NCBI GenBank assembly: GCA_021772985.1
Contig: JAJFKX010000006.1
Span: 62,001-126,000, forward strand
Direction: 5' to 3'
Origin: Gammaproteobacteria bacterium
GTDB taxonomy: Bacteria; Pseudomonadota; Gammaproteobacteria; Xanthomonadales; Wenzhouxiangellaceae
DNA: 64,000 nucleotides
Under the pieces are notes generated by a model, which searched no databases, was not told the origin of the DNA, and saw nothing but the letters and a program-made list of their open reading frames with translations. The translations under genes were made by a program, and so were the position numbers. Shown one piece after another: positions 54,378 to 63,911 of the stretch (positions are counted from its first letter, which is position 1; every line of letters begins with the position of its first letter).

Positions 54378-56547
54378 TTACCGACGCCGACAGCGTTGGG
54401 ATCGCTTTGCTGCGTGGATTTCTCATACGGTTGCGATGTTGGTACTGCTGATTGTGATTTTACTGATAGGTTATTTGCTGGTGGTCGTTATTCCAATTGG
54501 CTGGCCAGGGCAACCCGACGTTCGCAATAGCTATCCAGCAGAATCTGGAAATAGTGTGCTATTGGCATTTAATCCGGACCAGACACGTATTACCCAGGTG
54601 CTGAGCGATGGTCGGGTGTTGCGCTTTGTGCCGCAAACCGGTTTGTTGCACAGTCAATCACAGCTAAGTCAATGGTTGGATTTGACATCCGGTGAAGGTT
54701 TTTTAATTAAGCAACTTATCGACCAGCAGCAACAGGAATATCTGTTAATTGCGAAAACTGATGGTCAAATCCTATTGTTGATGTGGCAGTCAGATGAGCT
54801 GACCGATCAGCACAATTGGCCAGTCAAGTTCAGCTTGGCTGTTGATGCTTCGATGCTACATTTAAGCGCCGATATCATTCAAGATCAACTGCATATGGCA
54901 GTTCAGCTGCAGGAACATGATAAAGCAACCATTAGCAGCTATGTGATAACTGCAGAAACTGTTGATTCAGTAGCCAGCAGTGGACAGTTGAGTCCAATCG
55001 GTAGCTGGTTATTAAACCAACCTCTAAGCAGTTTGGTATTAAACAACAACAGTCTGCTGGTCAACACAGAACAAGGCGAGCTACTGCGACTGATCCCAGC
55101 TGATTCAGCCGCGGATCAAGACAGTCAACCAGTGGTGGAGCCTATCGAATTGCATGATGTCAATGCAGGAATCACTGGTATCCACAAGCTCAGTCAAAAC
55201 ATGTTGCTGGCCGGTACAGCATCGGGTGAGCTATATCAGCTGGTTGAGCCGATTCAAGCCAATATTGAAACGAACTCATCGATGCAGGTGGCTGCTATTT
55301 ATCAATGCGGCTCCGGTAGCCAGGTCAAGGTTGTGGTAAGTGCCAGTAAAAACTGGTTTGGTTGTATCGATAACCAGGCCACCGCAAAGTTGTTTTATGT
55401 TGGCCGGAAAGCGCCGGTATGGCGCAGTAATAAGTCTTTACCGGTATATGATCTGGCATTGACGGGAGATCAATTGTTGCTTGATAACGGCAGCAGTATG
55501 CAGTATTTGCAGCGTGATGGGCAGCCAGCGCTGGACAGCAGGTTATTGTGGCGACCCGTTTGGTATCCCGGCTATTCAGCGCCGGCTTACGTATGGCAAC
55601 CAACTTCAACAAATTCAGGTGGGCCCAAGTACAGTGTCACACCATTACTGTTCGGTACTTTCAAGACAGCTATCTTAGCGCTTATGTTTGGCGTACCTTT
55701 TGCGGTTTTAGGGGCTATCTATACCTCACTCATACTCACGCGTAAGTGGCGTGAGCGGCTCAAGCCGATAGTAGAAATGCTGGAAGCTTTACCAACAGTA
55801 ATTATCGGGTTTTTAGCAGCGGTATGGTTGGCACCGTACTTGCAAAATCATTTGTTGATCTTTTTGTTGTTGCTATTCGGTTTGCCGGTGGCTTTGGTTT
55901 TGCTGGGTTATGGCTGGTCCGTTTATTTTCGCCGATACGTCCCTAAAAACTGGAGTAACTGGTTGCCGCTGGTATTGATTGCAGTATTAATAATATTGAT
56001 GGCCAGTATTGGCTGGCTGTTAGAAGTATGGTTGTTTGGTGGGCAATTGAGTGCCTGGTTAGAACAGCATTGGGGTTGGACTTATGATTTGCGCAACGCT
56101 TTGGTGGTTGGAGTCGCCTTGGGCTTGGCGGTAACACCAACGATTTTTGCATTGTGTGAAGATGCCTTGAGCTCAGTGCCCAGGCATTTACAACTTGGTG
56201 CAATGGCTCTAGGTTCCAGCCGTTGGCAGGCAGTCTGGCAGGTGATTGTACCGTGTGCCGCATCAGGATTACTGGCTGCCGTTTTGATCGGCTTGGGGCG
56301 TGCATTGGGTGAAACAATGATTGTATTAATGGCTGCCAGCAACACGCCTTTGATCGAAGCCAGTCCGTTACGTGGCTTGCAGGCAATTGCCCCTGCATTG
56401 GCTATTGAAATGCCCAAAGCCGATCCAGGCGGAGTACATTATAGGGTACTGATGTTATGTGCCCTGGTATTGTTTGTATTTACATTATTGGCCAATACTT
56501 TGGCTGAGTTCATTCGTGAACGATTACGCAGTCGCTATCAATTATGA
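54370..56547 (+). CDS. pstC: Phosphate ABC transporter permease PstC (large type)
   Basis: 725 residues, much longer than the 319-residue E. coli PstC but like the long form of Pseudomonas. A first membrane helix at about 18-40 is followed by a large periplasmic insert (about 45-415) rich in beta strands and short QQLLL-type repeats. The permease domain follows (about 420-715) with the EAA-type cytoplasmic loop GAMALGSSRWQAVWQVIVPCAASG. It imports phosphate with PstA and PstB. No pstS lies next to it. It overlaps pstA by ATGA. Confidence 0.92.
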   Translation: MSNYRRRQRWDRFAAWISHTVAMLVLLIVILLIGYLLVVVIPIGWPGQPDVRNSYPAESGNSVLLAFNPDQTRITQVLSDGRVLRFVPQTGLLHSQSQLSQWLDLTSGEGFLIKQLIDQQQQEYLLIAKTDGQILLLMWQSDELTDQHNWPVKFSLAVDASMLHLSADIIQDQLHMAVQLQEHDKATISSYVITAETVDSVASSGQLSPIGSWLLNQPLSSLVLNNNSLLVNTEQGELLRLIPADSAADQDSQPVVEPIELHDVNAGITGIHKLSQNMLLAGTASGELYQLVEPIQANIETNSSMQVAAIYQCGSGSQVKVVVSASKNWFGCIDNQATAKLFYVGRKAPVWRSNKSLPVYDLALTGDQLLLDNGSSMQYLQRDGQPALDSRLLWRPVWYPGYSAPAYVWQPTSTNSGGPKYSVTPLLFGTFKTAILALMFGVPFAVLGAIYTSLILTRKWRERLKPIVEMLEALPTVIIGFLAAVWLAPYLQNHLLIFLLLLFGLPVALVLLGYGWSVYFRRYVPKNWSNWLPLVLIAVLIILMASIGWLLEVWLFGGQLSAWLEQHWGWTYDLRNALVVGVALGLAVTPTIFALCEDALSSVPRHLQLGAMALGSSRWQAVWQVIVPCAASGLLAAVLIGLGRALGETMIVLMAASNTPLIEASPLRGLQAIAPALAIEMPKADPGGVHYRVLMLCALVLFVFTLLANTLAEFIRERLRSRYQL

Positions 56548-58067
56548 ACTCCTGGTTAAAACAATTAGTGGATTTCCGTGGTTGGCTAACAACGGGCGCA
56601 GCATGGCATTGGTATAGCCTGACGACAGTGAGTTTGAGTGGATTGTTGCTGGTTGCATTGTTTTTTTTAGTAACCTCTCAGGGCTTGAGTTATTTTTGGC
56701 CGGATGCGGTTGATGAATGGATTGTGACAGGGGTTGTTGCTGACAGCGAACCTACGGGCAGTAGTGGAACTCAACGACTGTTCGCCACAATGTTGGAACA
56801 ACGGCAGGTCGATATACCGAGAGCTGATGGGGATATTCTGACAGTCCGAGGTCAAGAATTATTATTAGAGTTTCAGGTGATACAGGGAGATACATTTGAT
56901 CGGCGCTACCAATGGTTTAGTGATCATCGGATCGTGCGGGTTTCCCGGCCTGAAAGCATATTGGAAGTGAGTTTTAAAGACGGTAGACGGGTTTATGGTT
57001 ATCCGTTGGTATTAAACTTAGAACAGCCAGTGGAAGGCAGATCTTTAACCCAGTTATTGCGCAACAATGGTTGGCGGGAGATTTTGCAGCAAAATGATCT
57101 TGATGAAATTGTTGATCAGCCGATAGCTAACACTGCAGAGTTGGTTCTGCGTTTGCAAAATGGTGATGATCTTACTATTTCTCTGGATCAAGTACGCCAA
57201 CTGGTATTTCCAAACGAGGCTGGCTGGAGTTACCGTCTTGGCCAGTTTTTGCAAAATATCTGGGCATTCCTCAGCACCGGTCCGATGCCGGATTATCAAG
57301 GCGGGATTCTAACGGCAATTTACGGTACGGTTTTGTTAGTACTTCTGATGACTATCATTTTAGTGCCATTGGGCGTGATTACCGCAGTTTATCTGCATGA
57401 ATATGCAAGCAATAACCTGCTTACTAAGATATTGCGTATTGCGATCAGTAATCTTGCTGGAATCCCGGGTATTGTTTACGGTGTATTCGTGCTTGGAGTT
57501 TTTGTTTATGGCATGGGTGCGCAGCTTGATAAATTGTTTTTTAGCGACAACCTGCCGTTGCCGACTTTCGGGGCTGGTGGTTTACTTTGGGCATCTCTGG
57601 CGTTGGCTTTATTAACATTGCCGGTAGTGATCGTTGCCACTGAAGAGGGTCTGGCCAGGGTTCCAAATGATCTACGTCGAGGCGCATTAGCCTTGGGGGC
57701 GACTCGCTCTGAGATGATTTGGGGTACGGTGGTAAATGCGGCCAGTCCAGCGATTTTGACTGGTTTGATTCTTGCTATTGCCCGTGCTGCTGGTGAAGTG
57801 GCGCCATTGCTGCTGGTAGGTGCAGTTAAATATACTGGCCAGCCATTAATACAAGGTGAATTTCCATTTGTTCATGTGGAACGGCAATTCATGCATTTGG
57901 GTTATCAAGTCTATGACTTTGCTTTGCAATCAACCAATGCGCATGCTTCGGTACCATTGGCGTATGCAACAACCCTGATCTTATTGGCATTGGTAGTTCT
58001 ACTGAATCTGGTGGCTATCCGATTGCGGGCCCGATTGAGACGCCGGTTTTTAGTCGACTTCAGCTAG
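56544..58067 (+). CDS. pstA: Phosphate ABC transporter permease PstA (large type)
   Basis: 507 residues. A membrane helix near 35-55 and a periplasmic insert (about 60-245) precede the permease domain, which has GVITAVYLHEYA, NLAGIPGIVYGVFVLGVF and the EAA-like loop GALALGATRSEMIWGTVVNAA. It overlaps pstC by ATGA. The expected next genes, pstB and phoU, are separated from it by a minus-strand gene of about 1.8 kb, so this operon arrangement is interrupted. Confidence 0.92.
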   Translation: MNSWLKQLVDFRGWLTTGAAWHWYSLTTVSLSGLLLVALFFLVTSQGLSYFWPDAVDEWIVTGVVADSEPTGSSGTQRLFATMLEQRQVDIPRADGDILTVRGQELLLEFQVIQGDTFDRRYQWFSDHRIVRVSRPESILEVSFKDGRRVYGYPLVLNLEQPVEGRSLTQLLRNNGWREILQQNDLDEIVDQPIANTAELVLRLQNGDDLTISLDQVRQLVFPNEAGWSYRLGQFLQNIWAFLSTGPMPDYQGGILTAIYGTVLLVLLMTIILVPLGVITAVYLHEYASNNLLTKILRIAISNLAGIPGIVYGVFVLGVFVYGMGAQLDKLFFSDNLPLPTFGAGGLLWASLALALLTLPVVIVATEEGLARVPNDLRRGALALGATRSEMIWGTVVNAASPAILTGLILAIARAAGEVAPLLLVGAVKYTGQPLIQGEFPFVHVERQFMHLGYQVYDFALQSTNAHASVPLAYATTLILLALVVLLNLVAIRLRARLRRRFLVDFS

Positions 58068-58151
58068 TACTTTATTAGTCACTGACTTTACCCACTATAC
58101 CTATCTGACTCAGGCCAGTGGCTTATAACTCTTGCAGAGTATTGTTCGATA

Positions 58152-59969
58152 TCACTGAGAAAATTGTTCAGGGTTGCACGCCAGCGAGTCGACACTGGTA
58201 AGCCGAATCAGGTTATAGCTGCCATTGCCGAAACCGTCCAGGGTGCCTGCGAAATCAAGTATTCCGCTATCACAATCAAGTTGTTGAAAACTGGCGCTTC
58301 CCCACGGGATTTGTACTACATCACCAGCAACAAAACCATCACCAAATGAAGTGCCCAGGCTGCTTCGTAACATATCGAACTGAACCGTATTGGTGGTTGC
58401 ATCGAATTGCCCAACACCGCCCAGCCAGTACTGTTGGCCACCTTCAACATCAAAGGTATACCAATACATTACCACCCGGCCATCCGGTAGCGCTTCAAAA
58501 ATAATGCCTTCACCATCGCGTGACGGAGAAAACCAGGTGCCGGTGACGACCTGACTGGCAGTGATAACGGCTGGCGTCTGACCACAGCCTACACCGGCCA
58601 GTAGTGTCAAACGACTGATTGGACGGGCATTGTTATCAAAGGGGTTATCTGAAGCATAACTGATGGCGCCGTTGTTGCAGTCGGTGAAATAAATACGGAT
58701 ATCTCCCCAAGTGCTGCGTTGTACATCATTCGGGTCAAATTGATCACCAAAAAGAGCGCCGGCGGTGATGTTCAGATCGGAAAAGATAATTTCATTATCA
58801 AACACCTGCCCGACACCAACCACCCAGACCTGGGTGCTGCCATCTGGAGCAAAGGTGAAAAAGGCAAGTATGGCTCGGTTACCCGGCAGGATCGCAAGGT
58901 TCCAGCCTTCACCGCTGCGTCCGGTATTAAACCAAGAGCCGGAAAAACCGGCGTCAATAGTCATTAATTGAGTATTGCCGCCGTCAACCGCAGTGATATC
59001 ACGAAGATCGATAATGCCATTGTTATCGATATCGGCCAGCAGGTTGTAGTTATTGCGAAAATCATCCAAACCGTAGAGTTCACTGATTTGATCTCGATCG
59101 CTTTGTTCAATACTGCCATTGCCATCAAAATCACCCGGTGTTAACGGCTGTTGCCGTATCATAGTCTGCTGAAACAGAAACATTTTTATTTCCGGTAAAA
59201 TTGGCATGTCGGCTCTGTGTTCGACCAGTACTGTATTGGTAAAAGTATTGATGTCTTCAAACTGACCTCTGGCGATAAACCGCCTGGGAAAGCCGGTTGT
59301 ACTACCCAGGATAGTTTGCATGGCTAATTCAGGATCTGCCTGCTGCAGTGGTGAATCACCAATCTGTACTATCCAACTGCGCTGTGAATCCATCACTCCT
59401 TGGAAAAAGCCATTCAGAACACCGTTGATGAATTCGGTTGAGCGAAACCCCTCTATGCCGTCATTATTGACCTGTCTGGATAAGATGGTGTTATAAATAA
59501 AAGGAAAGGTCGCGTCCTGTATTTCTGCACCGGTAATGATGTCATAAGCTCTTTCGGTACCACTCCAGGCACCTTCATATAACGGGTTAACAGGAAATGC
59601 CTGGTTGTTATAAGAGACAAAATTGTTATCGGTTAAAGCCATTCGGGTTAGCTGATATTGACTGGGTTGCGCTTGAGGTACTGAAAACTGCGCAGTATCC
59701 GGGGTATTAAAATTGCCAACTACTCCGAAAGGGTCAATATTAATTTGCCCGTTAGGCTGAATTGTGGCGATAAAACCACGGCCGTTGACATTGCTGATGC
59801 GGTATTGATTTTCAGCGTTTTCCAGGGGGCGAATTAGAATGACTTCCTGGCCGTTTACTCCTCCGGAGAATGCATTCGAATACAAACCTTCCGGATTGAT
59901 GGATTGAGCATGTATTGAACAGGTAATGGTCAATAACATGCTGCTAACGAAAGCAGAGGAGTATTTCAT
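58152..59969 (-). CDS. Secreted protein with dockerin-like EF-hand pair and two tandem GEG-type domains
   Basis: 605 residues with a Sec signal peptide (about 1-21, SMLLTITCSIHAQ). The first half (about 30-285) is beta-rich and unassigned. A dockerin-like pair of calcium loops follows: DFDGNGSIEQSDRDQI and DIDNNGIIDLRDIT (about 290-340). Two similar domains end the protein: SGSWFNTGRSGEGWNLAIL ... QVWVVGVGQ and TGTWFSPSRDGEGIIFEAL ... QQYWLGGVGQ. Paired Cys near each domain end suggests disulphides. Related exported repeats are common in gammaproteobacteria, without known function to my knowledge. It interrupts the pst operon and is transcribed in the opposite direction. Confidence 0.8.
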   Translation of the reverse strand: MKYSSAFVSSMLLTITCSIHAQSINPEGLYSNAFSGGVNGQEVILIRPLENAENQYRISNVNGRGFIATIQPNGQINIDPFGVVGNFNTPDTAQFSVPQAQPSQYQLTRMALTDNNFVSYNNQAFPVNPLYEGAWSGTERAYDIITGAEIQDATFPFIYNTILSRQVNNDGIEGFRSTEFINGVLNGFFQGVMDSQRSWIVQIGDSPLQQADPELAMQTILGSTTGFPRRFIARGQFEDINTFTNTVLVEHRADMPILPEIKMFLFQQTMIRQQPLTPGDFDGNGSIEQSDRDQISELYGLDDFRNNYNLLADIDNNGIIDLRDITAVDGGNTQLMTIDAGFSGSWFNTGRSGEGWNLAILPGNRAILAFFTFAPDGSTQVWVVGVGQVFDNEIIFSDLNITAGALFGDQFDPNDVQRSTWGDIRIYFTDCNNGAISYASDNPFDNNARPISRLTLLAGVGCGQTPAVITASQVVTGTWFSPSRDGEGIIFEALPDGRVVMYWYTFDVEGGQQYWLGGVGQFDATTNTVQFDMLRSSLGTSFGDGFVAGDVVQIPWGSASFQQLDCDSGILDFAGTLDGFGNGSYNLIRLTSVDSLACNPEQFSQ

Positions 59970-60383
59970 TGAGTGGTTCTCTAATGGTACGAAGTGATTA
60001 CTAAGGTGTTACTGGATACTACTATGAAATGTTTCGTATCACAAATAGAGGGTAAGCAATCGCAAACTGTTTACCATCAGCTTGAATTGCAAAAGCATGC
60101 TGATTTTGGCATCACGATGAGCTTATTTTATATGTTATATTTTTCTTTAAAATCAATAAGTAATAAGCACCCAGTTTGAGCCCCAATGCCTGACGGCACA
60201 ACCCATGTCGGCGTTATCATGTTTACCATGATGAGACTCAATTCAGTCTGTTAGGGTTTTGTCAGAGTTGTCGCTGGTTTGAATATTGGTGGCGATGTTG
60301 TTCCAGTGACGATCAGGCCGGTCTGTGCGCTACTGCAATAACAGAAGTTGCAAAAGCTGTTCAGATACAGGATAAAATGCAGT
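59970..60383. other. Intergenic region before pstB, with candidate Pho box
   Basis: 414 bases without a convincing gene. A candidate Pho box has half-sites CTGTTAG (60248-60254) and TTGTCAG (60259-60265), 11 bases apart. A perfect 6-base stem ATCATG/CATGAT with loop TTTAC (60216-60232) lies upstream. The first 200 bases are AT-rich and show nothing recognisable. The region would hold a separate pstB promoter, which the split operon needs. Confidence 0.4.
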
Positions 60384-61193
60384 ATGCAATCCGAATCAGC
60401 AACTCAATCCTCTTTACTTCAGGAAGCGTCTTTGGCAAAAGATCTGGCTGCTGTGGTGAGTGGACTGCATGTTTATTATGGCCAGCGGTTGGCTTTGGAC
60501 AACATTAGTCTGGATGTTCGGGAAAAACATGTGACTGCGTTGATTGGCCCATCGGGTTGCGGTAAATCCACCTTGCTGCGATGTTTTAATCGACTTAACG
60601 ATTTGATCGACGATTGTCATGTGCAAGGGCAGATAAGGATATTCAACCGTAATATTTACCATCCTGATGAGGATATTGTTGCTTTGCGGAGACAAGTTGG
60701 GATGGTGTTTCAGCGACCCAATCCTTTTCCCAAAAGCATTTTTGATAATGTGGCTTACGGTGTGCGCTTGCAACAAAAATTATCGTCCCGGGAGCTGAGG
60801 GAAATCGTCCGTTGGTCTCTCAAAGCTGCAGCTTTATGGGATGAGGTCAAAGATCGATTGGATGAAAGTGCGTTGCAGCTATCCAGTGGTCAACAACAAC
60901 GTTTGGTTATTGCCCGGGCTCTGGCAGTCAAGCCCAAGGTGTTGTTGCTGGATGAACCAGCTTCCAATCTGGACCCCATTTCGATGTTGAAGCTGGAAGA
61001 GTTGATTAACGAACTGAAAACCAATTACACCATCATTATAGTTACCCATAATATGCAACAGGCTGCCAGGGTATCGGATTACACTGCTTTTATTGATCAG
61101 GGTCGGTTGATCGAAATGGCAGATACCCGCAGCTTGTTTACTCATCCTCAGCAGAAACAAACCGAAGATTACATCACTGGGAGATATGGCTAG
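60384..61193 (+). CDS. pstB: Phosphate ABC transporter ATP-binding protein PstB
   Basis: 269 residues from ATG 60384; a TTG at 60348 is less likely. It has Walker [10 protein letters not shown] near residue 59, [22 protein letters not shown] (typical of PstB), signature [16 protein letters not shown], Walker [14 protein letters not shown] and switch His in [16 protein letters not shown]. It powers PstCA. It is 160 bases upstream of phoU and carries its own promoter region, because the gene before it runs the other way. Confidence 0.95.
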   Translation: MQSESATQSSLLQEASLAKDLAAVVSGLHVYYGQRLALDNISLDVREKHVTALIGPSGCGKSTLLRCFNRLNDLIDDCHVQGQIRIFNRNIYHPDEDIVALRRQVGMVFQRPNPFPKSIFDNVAYGVRLQQKLSSRELREIVRWSLKAAALWDEVKDRLDESALQLSSGQQQRLVIARALAVKPKVLLLDEPASNLDPISMLKLEELINELKTNYTIIIVTHNMQQAARVSDYTAFIDQGRLIEMADTRSLFTHPQQKQTEDYITGRYG

Positions 61194-61352
61194 TAAGCTT
61201 TCAGTGTAATAAAGTCGGGAACACCCATCCGGTTATATCCCTGAGTTGTGTTGTGCCTTTTGCAGAGAACATGCCATCTCCGGCGAGGCGCGCCATGCCC
61301 CGAGCGCTGCTAAACTAATTGAACCCGACGTTATTACATTGAAGGAATACTA

Positions 61353-62051
61353 GTGTCACTCAAACTGAATCAGCATATTTCTCGGGAATACAATGCCGAA
61401 CTGGAACGCATACGCAGCCAGGTCCTGCGCATGGGCGGATTGGTAGAATCCCAGTTGACGCAATCTGTTCGTGCGTTGCGGAAAGCTGATACAAGCCTGG
61501 CTGTGGAAGTGCAAAATGCTGATGGGCGGATCAATCAACTGGAAGTGGAGATTGATGCAGAATGTACTGAGATCGTCGCACGGCGGCAACCTGCGGCCAG
61601 CGATTTACGCTTGATTATGGGAGTCAGCAAAATTATTTCCGATCTGGAGCGCATTGGAGATGAAGCCAAACGTATCGCAAAAATGACCAACACCGATTTG
61701 GCCGGACATTTGCCGGAACATATGAATATGGAAATCGGCTATATGGCTGATCTGGCAAGAACAATGTTGCATGATGTGCTGGATGCTTTTGCCCGTCTGG
61801 ATGCTGATGATGCATTGGAAATTGCACAGCGTGATCGCCAGATTGACCTGAAATATGAATCCATTACCCGGCAGCTCATCACCTATATGGTTCAGGATGT
61901 CAAAACCATCCCTACCGCATTGGCTGTTATGTGGGCGGTGCGATCCTTGGAGCGTATTGGTGACCGCGCGCAAAATATTGCTGAGCATTTGATCTATCTG
62001 GTCAGAGGTGAGGATGTGCGGCATGTGCCACTAGACGATTTGTTGCAATAA
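61353..62051 (+). CDS. phoU: Phosphate signalling protein PhoU
   Basis: 232 residues from a GTG start with GAAGGA upstream. It has two three-helix PhoU domains, with metal-binding-type helices containing VSKIISDLERIGDEAKRIA and VMWAVRSLERIGDRAQNIAEHL. PhoU restrains PhoR/PhoB signalling when phosphate is plentiful, with Pst as sensor. phoB and phoR are not in the window. Confidence 0.95.
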   Translation: MSLKLNQHISREYNAELERIRSQVLRMGGLVESQLTQSVRALRKADTSLAVEVQNADGRINQLEVEIDAECTEIVARRQPAASDLRLIMGVSKIISDLERIGDEAKRIAKMTNTDLAGHLPEHMNMEIGYMADLARTMLHDVLDAFARLDADDALEIAQRDRQIDLKYESITRQLITYMVQDVKTIPTALAVMWAVRSLERIGDRAQNIAEHLIYLVRGEDVRHVPLDDLLQ

Positions 62052-62426
62052 ATCGAATGGTGAATCTAGCTGAACAAATCATGCTTAAAACCACAATTTA
62101 TCAGTTTGCAGGTCAGTTACCTAAGAGTGTCCGGTATAGATTGTCCAGATAACTTCATTCACACCAGCAGCCAGGTTGTCATGGTTTAGTAATTTTTCTT
62201 TAACCCTGTCATAAAAATGCAATATAACTGTCATATTATTTCAGCAAATCGAGCATAACAGCCAATATCTTCTGATTTTTCAAAGTGCTTCAGCATTCCG
62301 GCATTAATGCAGTTATGGCGTGTCGGATGCGGGATCTCTGGGTATGGTTATAGCTGTTTCGTCCTGGGTTCGGCTGCTAAGAGAAATTAACTGGACCAAT
62401 CCAATTACCACAATCTGGAATTCCTT
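62052..62426. other. Intergenic region between phoU and the porin gene
   Basis: 375 bases without a gene. The only clear structure is the phased Pho box at 62206-62245, described separately. A CATAAC (62254-62259) could be the -10 element behind it. The remaining bases up to the porin start show no other repeat or hairpin that I can identify. Confidence 0.6.
62206..62245 (+). promoter_or_regulatory. Pho box upstream of the phosphate porin
   Basis: Two perfect PhoB half-sites CTGTCAT (62206-62212 and 62228-62234) lie exactly 22 bases apart, two helical turns. The intervening phase is filled by ATGCAAT (62217-62223) and followed by TTTCAGC (62239-62245), all at 11-base steps with A/T-rich spacers (AAAA, ATAA, ATTA). 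This fits the PhoB consensus of 7-base repeats with 4-base spacers. The porin gene at 62427 is therefore a likely phosphate-starvation gene. Confidence 0.78.
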
Positions 62427-63842
62427 ATGCAAATCAGAAAGTCAGGTGCGTTATTTACTGGATGGCTACTGTTAATCTGCAGCAATCTAATGGCTGAAGA
62501 TTCAGAAACACAGCTGTTGCGTCAGCAAATCACACAACTACAACAACAATTGCTGCAGTTAAGCGAGCGTTTGGGGACAATTGAGTCCCAACAAACTGAA
62601 ATACTGTCGGAGCCGGCAATACCTGTTGCAGTAGCACTAAAACCAGCTGTAGAACATCCGCAGGAAAAACAGCATGCCAGTCGGGTAGAGGTTGCCAGCA
62701 ATGGCAGTTTGCTGAAGTTTGCTTCAGCGGATGGCAATTATGAATTTCAGGTTGGCGGTCGGATTCATGCAGATGCGACAGTATTTGATGATGATTTGAG
62801 TAGTTTCGGTAATGGTAGCCAAATACGTCGTGCCCGGATATTTGTATCCGGCACATTGTTTGACGACTGGGAGTTTAAGAATCAGATTGAGTTCACCGGC
62901 AGCAGCTCCGGTATCAGAGATTCCTATCTACGTTATACCGGATTTGATAATACAAAAATCACCATCGGTAACTTCAAGGAACCATTCAGTCAGGAAGAAC
63001 TGGCCAGTTCTAATCACATCCCGTTTATTGAGCGGGCATCAATCAACGAATTCGCGCCCAGCCGAGCCGTTGGTATTGGCATTGATCGTTTTGGCAATTA
63101 TGGCGGTTCAGAAAAGAGTGCCTGGACAGCGTCATTTGGTGTGTTCGGGGAAGGAATTAGTGACCGTGGTGTAAACGCGGACACTGGCGTAGAGAGTGAT
63201 GAAGGCTTGGGTGTCACCGGTCGCTTCAGTACTGCTCTGGTAACTACAGAAAAACGCTTGCTACATCTTGGAATCGCATATGGTTATCGCAATCCAGGAG
63301 AAGATAACAACCTCACATTCAGCAGTACCACTGAAGCGGATATAGCTGATCGGGACTTGGTATCAACCGGTTCCATCAGCAATGTAAATCACTTTTCTGT
63401 CGCTGGTTTGGAAGCAGTGGCTGCGTTTGGCCCGTTTTCTCTGCAAGGCGAATATATTCGAACTGATATTGATCGGTTTGCGCTGCCCAGCCTCGATTTT
63501 AGTGGTTATTATGTTTATGGAAGCTGGTTTTTGACCGGAGAATCACGAGCCTCTGCGTATAAGAAAAGTACCGGTGTAGTTCGTGGTATAAGCCCATTGT
63601 CACCATTAGGTGCAGGTGGCGGCGGTGCGTGGGAACTGGTAGCACGGTTTGGGCATATTGATTTATCAGATCAGGAAATCAATGGTGGCCAACAGGATGA
63701 TTTCACCCTGGGGGTAAATTGGTACCCCAATGATAATTTGCGGTTTTCTTTCAACTATGTGGATGTGCTGGATGTTGAAGGTGGTGAAAATGAGGGTGAT
63801 GAACCGGCTGCATACTTGTTGCGCGCGCAGGTGGTATTTTAA
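62427..63842 (+). CDS. Phosphate-selective porin (OprP/OprO-like)
   Basis: 471 residues. A Sec signal peptide ends near residue 24 (SNLMAED). A Gln/Leu-rich coiled coil follows (QLLRQQITQLQQQLLQLSER), typical of the periplasmic N-terminal helix of OprP. The rest is a 16-stranded-type barrel with the OprP marks ANYEFQVGGRIHADA-like (DGNYEFQVGGRIHADA), RARIFVSGTLFDDWEFKNQIEF and TIGNFKEPFSQEELASSNHI, and a final beta strand ending QVVF. It would let phosphate cross the outer membrane. The upstream Pho box and the pst genes support this. Confidence 0.9.
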   Translation: MQIRKSGALFTGWLLLICSNLMAEDSETQLLRQQITQLQQQLLQLSERLGTIESQQTEILSEPAIPVAVALKPAVEHPQEKQHASRVEVASNGSLLKFASADGNYEFQVGGRIHADATVFDDDLSSFGNGSQIRRARIFVSGTLFDDWEFKNQIEFTGSSSGIRDSYLRYTGFDNTKITIGNFKEPFSQEELASSNHIPFIERASINEFAPSRAVGIGIDRFGNYGGSEKSAWTASFGVFGEGISDRGVNADTGVESDEGLGVTGRFSTALVTTEKRLLHLGIAYGYRNPGEDNNLTFSSTTEADIADRDLVSTGSISNVNHFSVAGLEAVAAFGPFSLQGEYIRTDIDRFALPSLDFSGYYVYGSWFLTGESRASAYKKSTGVVRGISPLSPLGAGGGGAWELVARFGHIDLSDQEINGGQQDDFTLGVNWYPNDNLRFSFNYVDVLDVEGGENEGDEPAAYLLRAQVVF

Positions 63843-63860
63843 TCGGCATAATATAAAAAA

Positions 63861-63883
63861 AGGGCGCACCTGAGTTGCGCCCT
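63861..63883 (-). terminator. Rho-independent terminator of the right-edge minus-strand gene
   Basis: AGGGCGCA (63861-63868) pairs perfectly with TGCGCCCT (63876-63883) across a 7-base loop. Read on the minus strand it is followed by a T-run (A-run at 63855-63860 on the plus strand). It may also end the porin transcript from the other side, but that strand lacks a T-run. Confidence 0.85.
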
Positions 63884-63911
63884 GAAACGGCTAAGTTAAA
63901 GCTGTGTTTTA

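Noticed and set aside
60001-60179. Small plus-strand frame of about 60 codons upstream of pstB
   Set aside because: No ribosome site, AT-rich composition and no protein-like pattern; most likely chance.
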